Shown: positions 11,579 through 21,450 of the stretch, piece by piece | How the letters are laid out: the number at the start of each line of letters is the position of its first letter | Numbering within the stretch: the stretch's first letter is position 1 | DNA from: Coenobita brevimanus | Taxonomy: Eukaryota; Arthropoda; Malacostraca; Decapoda; Coenobitidae | NCBI GenBank assembly: GCA_032717465.1 | Contig: CM064732.1 | Coordinates: forward strand, 26,241,891-26,305,890 | DNA: 64,000 bases | Reading direction: 5' to 3' | Made by a program: the position numbers and the translations under genes | The notes under the pieces: generated by a model | Databases searched by the model: none | What the model saw: only the letters and a program-made list of their open reading frames with translations | Told to the model about the DNA's origin: nothing

Positions 11579-11827
11579 TCACTCACTGTCAAAATCAGAC
11601 TGATGTGGCGTGCTCCCACATGGATGCAGTTGTGTGGTGATGACTCATACCTGATGGATGAGGCCTAGAGAGGCGACAGGAATATCCCCACCAATTTTTT
11701 GGCATGTAATTTAAATGTTCAAATTTTGGCAAATATTTCATATCGCTTGCATAGATATACATCAGTGGCATTGTCCACACATATAGGGGCTGACGTACAT
11801 GTACGTCAATGGCACGCGGCAGGTTAA
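10805..11827 (-). mobile_element. piggyBac element 2, 5' part only
   Basis: Read on the minus strand it starts at TTAA (11824-11827), followed by CCTGCCGCGTGCC. The full-length element at 16595-20691 starts TTAACCCGCCCCGTCC. A perfect 18-bp palindrome, TGACGTACATGTACGTCA, lies at 11791-11808. Element 1 has an equivalent 18-bp palindrome at a comparable distance from its end. The coding start lies about 250 bases inside both elements. The copy breaks off near 10805, before the catalytic domain, and no left end is found. Confidence 0.65.
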
Positions 11828-11829
11828 AA

Positions 11830-12255
11830 TGCTTTAACTTGATGAACAAAACAAAATCCAGGCCAGTTGGGACACCAGTTCCTGAGTTGCAACTCATTTC
11901 TGGTCTTTTGTTTCAACTCTAGCAGTGCAGTGGATGGATTCATCCTTGTTCCTACCAGTATGACACAAACGAGAAGAGTGATATGTTTCTTGTATTATCA
12001 CTATCTCGCATCTCCTTCCACCCTCCTCATACTCCTAAAATTGTATAATATAATGATATGGTATAATCTATATTATAATGATCCAATTTCTGTATGCTTG
12101 TGGAATGTTGGTTACCATAACATGGCAAAAATGGCACATGTAGTACAAATTTTTGTTAGTGCAAGGTACTGTCAAAATTTTCTAACTTGAAGAATGCAAC
12201 AAATTCCAGTCCAATCAGGCCACCGGTTCCCTAGTTATGACTCATTTCTGAAGTG
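11830..12255. repeat. Imperfect direct repeat pair (about 75 bp)
   Basis: The stretch at about 11832-11905 (AACTTGATGAACAAAAC onward to CAACTCATTTCTGG) recurs at about 12182-12255 (AACTTGAAGAATGCAAC onward to TGACTCATTTCTGA) with moderate divergence. The first copy abuts the outer edge of piggyBac element 2. Confidence 0.55.
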
Positions 12256-12960
12256 AGTGACTTGACATCTAGCAGAGGCCACTAAAGGTGGTCTCTCAGT
12301 GAGTACGCTAAAAACAAATTTGTTGAATGTATCTGCTACCTGCTGAAAGAATCTCGTCTCCATCTAACATAGAAAAGTTATCAGCCTCTAAAAACCATCA
12401 CAGTCTCCATGTCATTTCGGTCCGGGCCTGATTCTGTCGGCCACCTCATATCTCAGCTGGAAGTAGAGTACACATCGCTTTGCTCACTGCGCTTACTCAC
12501 TTGTAATAACATGTACCATTGTCTGAGGGCCACAAAGAGTCCAGGATAAAAGCAAATAACCCAAGTAAGGCAATTATGAACCTGAAATCATAACGTGCAT
12601 CTAAATTTTTTTCCACTGCATTCAGTAAGCATTTTCTAGTGAACTGAAGTCAAGCACTATTTCCAAACACATTATATGATGTCTTTTGCAACATACTTGT
12701 TCTCATTTACCAGCAAAAGATTTATAGGTGCACAAGAGGAAATCTTAACAGTGTTGTTAGACAGCTCTCAGAAGTCTACCACTTCAAACTGTACTATTTA
12801 ACGTCTGGGTGAAAGAACTGCCAGGGATGTGAAATGTGATCTCAGTGATTATTGAGATACACACATTTAACTTTGCGTGTGTGTTGAGGGGGGGGGGGAC
12901 ATGCACTAACACCTATGCTTGTGCTTGTGTATGTTCAAGCTCTTCCCATATTAATTATTC
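12256..12960. other. Anonymous sequence, no gene seen
   Basis: No open frame with motifs and no family recognised. A run of about 12 G lies near 12887-12898. Confidence 0.4.
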
Positions 12961-12963
12961 TGT

Positions 12964-14789
12964 TTATCTATCTATCTATTGCTAAACGCCTCAATCCCGT
13001 TCGGGGTGGCCACAGACAAAACGCCTCCACGTTGCCCTGTCCCCCGCCATTTCACTACTCCACTCCCAACTCACACCCCCCTCTCTCATATACCTCTCCA
13101 CCCCATCCCTCCATTTCATCCTCGGCCTCCCCCTTGCTCTTCCCTCCTCCATCTCACTCACATACACTGTCTTCGTCAGTCTTTCACCCTCCATCCTCTC
13201 CACATGGCCAAACCACCTCAGCGTATTCCTCCTAACGCTTCCTATCACATCCACATCCACACCACAACGCTCCTTTATATCCTCATTTGTCAGCCTGTCT
13301 CTCCATGTGACTCCACAGGCTCCTCTTAAATAACTCATTTCTACTGCTCTCACTCTTGACTTATGTCCTTCCAGCAACGTCCAAGCTTCACTTCCATACG
13401 TTAGAGTTGGTATCACAATACTGTCATGTAGTAACTTTTTCACTTCCATGCTCACTTCCATGCTTCTTATCACTGCTTTCAAGGAACCAGCAACTTTTCT
13501 TCCCTGCTGTACCCTTTCAAGCACTTCACCCTCCAAACCTCCATCCTTACTCATCACACTACCCAAGTACTTAAACGTACTCACATTTTCCAATTCCTCA
13601 CCATCCAACCTCGCTGTACATTTACTGACTTCACCTCTCTCAAAGACCATCACTTTACTCTTCCCTACATTCACCTTTAGATTCCGTTTCTTACACACCC
13701 TCCCAAACTCATCCACCAAGCCTTGCAGCTCTCCTTCGTCTTCACTCAACAACACAGTATCATCTGCAAACAACAGTACAGGGAGTTTCCAAACACTACC
13801 CTCTCTAGCCAGGGCCACTCCAACATCCACTAACCTACCTTGTACCCCTTTTATTACCCCATCCATGTACAGATTGAACAACCATGGAGACATGACATCC
13901 CTGTTTCGACCCAACCTTCAAAGAGAAATATTCACTCAGTTCACCATCCACACGCACTGCAGCCTTAGCACCATCATACATACTCTTCACAGCATTCAAC
14001 AACTTACCATCTACTCCATATATTCTTAATACTTTCCACAATCCTTGTCTATCCACCCTGTCATATGCTTTCTCCAAATCCATGAAAGCCGGATACAACT
14101 TCTTTCCCTTCTCTAGAAACTTTTCCACTAAAGATCTAAGAATGAATATCTGATCTACACAACCTCTTCCCTTCCTAAAGCCTCCCTGTTCTTCTCCAAC
14201 TAATTCCTCTGTTCTTTCTCTAACTCTGTCAATAAGTATCCTACCATACACTTTTCCTATTATACTAAGAAGACAGATGCCCTTATGATTACCACACACT
14301 TCTTTTTCCCCTTTTCCTTTGTACAAGGGAATAATTATACCTGACTTCCAATCGTCCGGGACTCTGCCTTCCTCCCAGGCCAATCTGCACATTTTCCACA
14401 TCCATTCTATTACTATCCCTCCCCCATACTTCAGCATTTCACCACACACTCCATCAATTCCTGGGGCTTTTCCCAATTCAACTTTCTTCATTGCTTCCAC
14501 AACTTCTATCCTACTGATTTCTTCCTGTTTTCTCACCTCCCTCCTCCTCCTCCCAGCCATTCCCCAGCCACTTATACTCGCATTACTTCCATCCTCTATG
14601 TTCAACAATTCCTTAAAGTGTTCTCTCCATCTGCTCACTTTTTCTCCATTCTCCACCAGTAATCTACCATTTTTATCTTTCACTCCCCTGCTAACTTCAC
14701 TTCCACCCTGTCTTACTCTTTTCACCTCTTTCCAGAACATTTTCTTACAGTCGCTCCACTTTACACTCAAGTTCCTTCCAAATTATTAA
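12964..14789 (-). pseudogene. RTE LINE copy C, 5'-truncated, reverse transcriptase half
   Basis: The (TCTA)n tail at 12964-12979 and the family 3' end mark the 3' terminus. The 5' break near 14785 lies in the linker (LSVKWSDCKKMFW). The 13835-14770 frame has GKAPGIDGVCGEMLK, GGFRKGRGCVDQIF and FMDLEKAYDRVDR. A 2-base deletion near 13893 then shifts reading into the 12991-13914 frame, which has VMSPWLFNLYMDG, FADDTVLLSEDE, LRWFGHVERM and the natural end GHPERD. Apart from that single frameshift this fragment is intact. Its closest relative here is copy D, with shared variants such as EDGSNA and SLKVG. Confidence 0.85.
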
Positions 14790-14984
14790 TCGGAGTTATT
14801 CATGTAGTTTCCATGACACATGACATTGGAAGTCTCATAGTAGAATACATATCATCATCTACAGTATGCTGAACTGAAACACAAAAACAAACAAATTCAG
14901 TACAGTTCAGGGTCAAGAAACTAAACTCCTTGTTTTTTTTTTTTTTTCTAACGGCTGAAGTGGGAAATGAGTAATTTTTTCCTT

Positions 14985-15960
14985 GTTGGAATACTGACCT
15001 TTCATGGATGGAATAGTTTGCATTGTTATAATGGTCGCTGGAGAATTCGACACTGGTAAAGTGGTCTGCTTGAGTACTATACATTACCGAAGTGATAAAT
15101 GAAATACTCAGTATTGTTATAGTCAGTTGACATGCTGGAGTATTGTACATTTTTTAGAGGAGCTGGACTAATGCTGAAAATTGGCAATTTGAATTGTTTC
15201 TGTACTGAATATTGCCATAATGAGTTCCTACAATTCAGAACTTTGATGTAGTGAATGATGTATTGCTAAACCGTGATAATATAAAGATAATGAAGTAATG
15301 AAACTGATTTAGTGAGATACTGAGGTATTGAACATTGATATACTAAGTTGCTGTACTACGGAACACTGATGAAATGATCGTTAATATGCTGAACTATACT
15401 ACAGTGAGATGCTGGGGTACTGATCATTTGCTCAGTGATTTACTCGGGTGCTGAACATTCACATACTGATGTGTCGTCTTTCACCAAGTTCTAAACATAG
15501 ACATAATGAATTATTTGAACACTAAAAATTAATATTGTGTTATTGGACTAATAAACATTAATAGAGTAAGTGCCGAATATGGAACACTGGTCCAGTGATT
15601 TATGGAAAACTGAGCATTGATATAATGAACTAGCTGGATACTGAATGTTGATATAATGATTGCTGGAATACTAAGCAGTGATAGTTATCCTTGGGGTACT
15701 GGACAGTGTTATAGTTTAATGTCCTCCTTGATAAAGTTCTGAATATGGAAAGCAATGGACTGCTACAGTAGCCTGATGAACAGTGATGCAGTAAGTTGGT
15801 TTAATAGAACATTGATAGCATAAGTTGTTTCCTTCCGGAAGTACTGAACGTTGTTATAGTAACCTGTGTTTCCTACTAAAGCGCTGAACGCTGACTGATA
15901 TGGCAAGTTTTCTTCTTTACAGGGATGTCAAGAACTGATATGGTAAGAATAATTGCCTTT
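14985..15960. repeat. Highly degenerate minisatellite, unit about 30 bp
   Basis: A recurrent unit close to TACTGAACATTGATATAATG plus about ten further bases (GATTTGCTGG-like) runs across roughly 950 bases. Recognisable units start near 15324, 15419, 15450, 15610, 15640, 15670 and 15838, with strong divergence and variable length between them. There are no stop-free frames. This explains the monotonous composition of the stretch, and it has no tie to the flanking transposons. Confidence 0.6.
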
Positions 15961-16161
15961 CTCTTACTGTTAGTTCTTCAGCAATATGTGTGGGGTACTG
16001 CTGAAAAATGTATGGCTGGCTTCACCTTTAGGTAAACATTGCAAGTGAGTTCTCTGGCTGCTGCGTGTGTCGCCTGTGACCTCATAGAATATTAGAAGTA
16101 CTGGACAAAATTGGGATGTGTGTTACAGAGTCAGATGTGGACACATGTAAAGAAATAAATG

Positions 16162-16371
<210 letters not shown>

Positions 16372-16594
16372 GATTGACGACTATATTATCAGAACCAGAT
16401 TTTCAGAACGGGAGACAGGTGCAAATTGAGGCAGAGAACGAATACGGTGGAAGAGATGCAAGAAGAGAGGTGAAGAGAGTCTGAGAAAGGGGACGACCAA
16501 GAGAGAGAGAGAGAGAGAGAAAGAAAGAGAAAGAGACCCCGGAGGACCAGCCAGTGTGTTGTCAGTATTTGGTGTGGCAATGTGAAACAAACCT

Positions 16595-16612
16595 TTAACC
16601 CGTCACGTCCCG
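16595..16612 (+). repeat. piggyBac terminal inverted repeat with TTAA (transposase 3' side)
   Basis: TTAACCCGTCACGTCCCG, the inverted partner of the sequence ending at 20691. TTAA at 16595-16598 is the expected duplicated target. Confidence 0.8.
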
Positions 16613-16944
16613 AGGTTTTCCGCCCCTCCGACATCCCCCAGTCCCGAGCCTTTTTGGAAAAAAATTTTTTTGGCTTAAACTTCCGCTTAGGTTGAGAAAC
16701 GAAGGAAAATCACAAAGAAAGGGCTTCCCGTGGTCTATAAGTGGTCCATACAGGTGAGGTCCCCCGAGCCAGGTGTCGTGTTCTATAATGGACGTGATAG
16801 GCACTCACGTTTTCTATGGTAAGGAATACTGGGAGAAACAACACACAACACCTCTATATTTATTGAATTTGAACTGATAAACAATAACAGTAACAATATA
16901 ATGGATTTCAGACACATATATATGAAAAATAAGCATTGTACCAT

Positions 16945-17940
16945 CGCGCGAGCGTAGCGAGTTTGGTCCGAGTCGTAACATGGTATATGCTAAGTTTCTT
17001 GTATCAGTCAACCTATCATTTTTTCTACTTGTATACTTCTGTTTCAATGACATTTTACCAAATACAACTGTTTGTAAGTGTTTTCAGATGTTTTCATTCA
17101 TTATGATGACATGCAGCATAAGTCTAGCCCACATCAGCTTAGTAAGCGCACTCGCTATGACTCGTATTTCAACATACCAAATTGTTTTATCAATTTCCTA
17201 TTATTTTTCCCTTTACATAGAACCTTTCCTCCACCACTGTAAATGTTTTCAATTATTTTCATTCATTACGAGGGCATTTAGCGATATGCTAGCGCATATT
17301 CACGTAGCAACCACAATCTCAAACACTCGTGTTTCATCATCTACTTTATTTATTCACTCCAGTTATAATTTCCCACTTACATTACACACGTTTACACCCC
17401 TATACTGCACTGTACATACTTACTGGCATTATTTATTCAAGTGAGCGTGAGAATATCGCATGAAAATACCCTCGCAATGAATGTTTCGACCAACATAATA
17501 CTCACACACTTATATAATAATTCTTCACATATATTACACACTTTACCACTTGCTGACTTTTATTTTCACTATTACGTGCCTTATTCATTCAACTGAGCGT
17601 CAGGATATCGCATCTCTATACACACACTATGAATATTTGACTTAGAATATATTTCAGCACTCACAATAATTTGAACTTATATTATACCCGTAAGCATTTT
17701 CAATAATAATAATTATATAATTACGGGCCGTATTTATTGCACTGAGCGACAGAATATCGCATCATAAAACCCTCGCTATGTATGTTTCCACTTACGGCAT
17801 ATTTATACACTTACATACAATTTTTCCACTTATGTTATACCCGTATGCACTTTATACTAATATTTGGAGATCAACATGACTGATAATTTCACTGAGCGTC
17901 TGTCTGTCGCATTACCTCATAATTTCAGCGTCCTTTCGCA
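16945..17940. repeat. ~150-bp degenerate tandem repeats inside piggyBac
   Basis: A core close to ACTGAGCGNCAGAATATCGCAT recurs with TGAGCG at 17442, 17594, 17743 and 17893, spaced 152, 149 and 150 bases. Each core is preceded by a TTATTCATTCA-like stretch. Earlier, weaker units are seen at about 17091 and 17256, sharing TTTTCATTCATTA. The array lies between the transposase stop and the left terminal repeat, so it is internal to the transposon. Confidence 0.7.
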
Positions 17941-17951
17941 TTCACACCATA

Positions 17952-20434
17952 TTAGAATTGCATCAACATGTGATATTCGCTGAAACATGGGTGAATACAG
18001 AGACCCACGTCACACTGCACGCACTCATAGCGGGTGTCCTTCCTCTGTGTCGTGAGTCTCACCTGGGAATTACTGCACACGTGACACCTGCGTTGGGGCC
18101 TAGGTCTGTTTGGCTGGGGAGGGATAGGAGTGGGGAAATGGCGGCCGGATATTCTCAGGGGAGTTTGTGCAATAGGGGCAGTGCGGGTGCGATGTTGGGG
18201 CCTTTCTACAGCATACCGTGCAAAGATTTCTCTTGTGAGCTCCCTCACAATCCCTTCAAATGTTTCCTGAACTCCTGTTGTCATGGCGTGAAGGTGGTGG
18301 CAATTCAGAGCAGTGATATCTAGCAAGTGAAAGAACAGTTTCTTATACCACTTCATCGTGGTCTTGGCACACTCTACCGTCGATATCATGGAGTCTGACT
18401 GGTCCACGAGGCGCATGTTTATATTATAATCCATGACACACTCAGGTTTCCAAATACGATGCCTGTTCTCGCTACGGTAATCAACAGAATCAGTACAGTG
18501 CATCAAGGGGCGGTGAACCGTTGACAGTAGGCTTACCTCTCTATTGTGATTCCACACAGTTGCAAGGATGTTGTTGGCTCTGAAGAAGACAACCTCATTC
18601 CTTGCAAGTTTCCGCCCTACCTTGGCCATGTGACGCCGGTTCACCTTCACTGTTCCACAGACTCCAGTTTCATGTGTGTGAAGATAACGAGCGAGAAGAG
18701 GGCTAGTGTACCAATTGTCCAGGTAGAGGACGTGACCACAATGAAGGTAGTCTTCTATCATCGTCTTTACCACTGCTCCCGATAGTCCAATACTTCGATC
18801 TTCTATTATGTCTGTCTGTGCACCGGTGTACAAGACTATGTCTTGCACGTATCCAGTCCTACAGTCGCACATAACAAAGATCTTGAACCCAAAACGGTGC
18901 CTTTTGCTGGGTATATACTGCCTAAATGAAATATTGCCTCTTCACAACACAAGACTCTCGTCTAAGACGAGGTCTCTATAGGGATAGAATGAGGAACGAA
19001 AGGTTTGCCTGAGGTGATCAAAGATCAACCTAATTCGCCTCAATTTATCGGTGTTGTTTGCATTTCCAGGATCATGAGCATCATAGAAATGGAGGCGACT
19101 TAGAATTTGTTGAAACCGATTACGGCTCATAACTTGACCAAATATTAGGGTAAACATAAAAGGGTCCCTAGTCCAGTAAGCAGGAATTCTGTTCTTTCGT
19201 GTAATACCCATCAAAAGGACCAGGGCAAAAAATAAGAACATTTCTGGAAGGGAGACAGGGTAATCATAGATGATAGAATGCCTACTCCTTGTTCCCAATC
19301 TTTCACTCTCTAGGCGTTGGGTGCTTGCAAACAGGTTGGTATGGTATACAATCTGCTCCACAAATGCCTCACTAAAAAACAGGTGGAAAAAATCCAACCT
19401 GGTGGAATTACGGTAAATTCCTGGAGCAATGCTGCCAGAGCGCCCCTGCTCAGTGAAGGGGTGAATGAGGGGAGAAAAATCACTCCCATCTTCCCAGTTC
19501 CACGCTACAAATCCATCGTCCCCATCATCCCCATCACCGCCTTTGTCTGGGTGGGGAGGAGATCCTGGTTGGGGAGGTGGGGGAGAAGGAGTGCGGAGGG
19601 CTTCCCCACTGTCACTCCTCTTCCCTTTGTCTTTACCCTTTCCCTTTCCCTTACCCTTACGGCCTTGAGGAACATTAGGGGGCTGTGGGGATGAAATAGG
19701 GGAATATTGGGGAGCAGAAGACGTGCTGGGGAGTGGTTCTTCCCCACCTTCCCCCTCCATGACAACACCACGTGCTTTCTAACGCACCCTAGCTCGACCA
19801 TGTTAGGGGATATTGGGGAGCATAAGACGTGCTTGGGAGTGGTTCCCCCCCACTTTCCCCCTCCCTCACAACCCCACGTGATAATGAACGCACCCGCACT
19901 AGCCCACGTGATCCACTACGCCGCTTCACACTACGTAAGGAGAGCAATGACTCACTCACGTCACTCTCACTTTCCCTAATCCTCCCTGCACTTTCCCTTT
20001 CACTCCCCACTCCCTCCACTTCACTTACTAACTCCCCAGACAAAATGCTAGGCCCATGCCTGCTCATACGATGTGGTGTGCTCTCTGGGCTACAATGAGT
20101 TATGACCTCACGTCCATACCACTTGGCAGCATGTCCCATGGCTCCGTCCTCATCCTCGTCCTCGTCCTCGAATTCTGGTTCCAAATCACGTTGGGGATAG
20201 GGATAGGATGTTGCATGTGCCTTCTTTGCCTGCTGCCCCTCTCTAGCAGCACGGTAAGTCACGTACTGCTGCTTCCTGGGAGATGGAACTTCGTCGTCAC
20301 TGCTGGTGGTTTCTTCCTCCTCTGGCTGCACATAATCCTTATCCATGACCTCGTCGTCCAGTGGGGAATCACTGTCGCCTGTAAAGGTGTCCAGGGCGGC
20401 TTGAATTTCGCTGTCTGAGAGACCTCTTAGCCAT
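17952..20434 (-). pseudogene. piggyBac transposase (DDE_Tnp_1_7 type), broken
   Basis: The ancestral start is probably the ATG at 20432-20434, by comparison with element 2; a 1-base indel follows it. The N-terminus is acidic (SPLDDEVMDKDYVQPE, DEDEDEDG). The conserved domain begins near 19500 (WNWEDGSDFSP) and continues with PEMFLFFALVLLMG. Candidate catalytic Asp residues lie in LVLDESLVL, LYLDNWYTS and LVDQSD. The C-terminus is a Cys/His cluster (CHVCSN, YECVQCDVGLC, HPCF), as expected for the cysteine-rich targeting domain of this family. Breaks: a 106-bp tandem duplication (units at about 19769 and 19875) shifts the frame, and a TGA right after LVLDESLVL splits the catalytic domain. The rest is open. 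Confidence 0.85.
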
Positions 20435-20610
20435 GTCTGAGCAGGACCGTTGCTACCAGGTGAGTGGACGAGTGGCTGGTTAGCGCGGGTCACGCGGGGT
20501 CGCCGAGTGTCCCCGCCTGGTGGCAGGTAGGGGAAGGTCATGCGAGGATACGTACCACAAATGAAGCGCGAAATTTGAAAATTGTTGAAATTATGCACAT
20601 TGCAATTGCA

Positions 20611-20628
20611 CGACGTACCGGTACGTCG
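20611..20628. repeat. 18-bp perfect palindrome in piggyBac 5' region
   Basis: CGACGTACCGGTACGTCG. It is placed about 60 bases inside the terminus, like the palindrome at 11791-11808 in element 2. It may be a subterminal transposase-binding or promoter element; the role is inferred only from the shared position. Confidence 0.7.
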
Positions 20629-20672
20629 CCAGGACTGGCAAATGCAAATCGTTGCAACGTACCCATACGTCG

Positions 20673-20691
20673 ACGGGACGGGGCGGGTTAA
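20673..20691 (-). repeat. piggyBac terminal inverted repeat with TTAA (5' side)
   Basis: Read on the minus strand this is TTAACCCGCCCCGTCCCGT, matching the 16595 end. TTAA occupies 20688-20691. Confidence 0.8.
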
Positions 20692-20759
20692 GTAAACCGA
20701 AATCCTGTATACCAGGAAATCTTTTACCATGCTGGGTATTAACCATATTACCAAATTCT

Positions 20760-20992
20760 GGCACCTAGTGGTTTAGTAAGTTGTTAAGGCTCTCCAATCG
20801 TATTGAGCAGAGGCAGGTTGATATCCAAGGGATGGTTGGAGTTTATGCTCATGTAATCCACTCAGGGATGAGTGAGGCTGGTTATTCTCATCTTAAATGT
20901 CAATACCAACTTGCCTAGCCCCGGGCTTCTACGCTCCTCATGGGGCAAGAAAGGATTGGATGATGGCTGGATATATATATATATATATATAT
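20760..20992 (+). mobile_element. Possible tRNA-derived SINE with (TA)n tail
   Basis: CACCTAGTGGTTTAGTAAG resembles a tRNA A-box region. CAGGTTGATATCC about 45 bases later resembles a decayed B box. About 150 bases of unique body and a (TA)n tail (20970-20992) follow. No target duplication was found, so this is a weak call. Confidence 0.35.
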
Positions 20993-20994
20993 AA

Positions 20995-21450
20995 TTATAA
21001 ATTTATATTAATTAATTAATTTATTTATTTATATACCTGTGAATACACACTCAACAGTATTTTTTATTTTTTGTTCCATCGTAGTTTCTTCTACCTTCAC
21101 CAGACCACTGTTTACGATTGCATAATATGCAGCAGTTCTAGTGAGTACATTTTAAAAAATAGTGGTAAATGGGGACGCTCGATGTCCAATTTCCCGTTGT
21201 AGGGATACTCCAGATGACTCTAAGGTGAGTTACAAGTTAACTGGTTTCTCTTAATCCTGGAAACCATTTGTTACGTTGAGTGGTAACAAACACAAGGAGA
21301 CTCCTGGCACGCTTACTGATTACGGAGCTTCAGTCAAATGCGGCCAAATAGATTTTACATCTCATAGAAGGTTAAGATTTATTGCTACATAATACCACTA
21401 GGAAGTTCTTACATGTGGGCCTCTGCACTCCTGATGAAACGAAAAGAGAG
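20995..21450. other. AT-rich anonymous sequence, no gene seen
   Basis: It contains TTAATTAATTTATTTATTTATA-type low complexity near 21007-21034 and otherwise unassigned sequence. Confidence 0.35.

Larger units (their letters stand above)
16595..20691 (-). mobile_element. Full-length piggyBac transposon (element 1)
   Basis: Both ends carry TTAA and related terminal repeats. The left end from 16595 reads TTAACCCGTCACGTCCCG. The right end, read inwards from 20691 on the minus strand, is TTAACCCGCCCCGTCCCG. They differ at two of 18 positions. Total length is about 4.1 kb. Near the right end lies the perfect 18-bp palindrome CGACGTACCGGTACGTCG (20611-20628). The transposase reads leftwards from about 20434 to 17952. 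The remaining 1.35 kb on the left holds ~150-bp degenerate repeats. The transposase is broken, so the copy cannot move by itself, but its ends look usable in trans. Confidence 0.85.

Noticed and set aside
17952..19760. Domesticated host gene derived from piggyBac (PGBD-like)
   Set aside because: Both terminal repeats and TTAA are still present and the frame is broken by a stop and a duplication, so it is a decaying transposon, not a co-opted gene.
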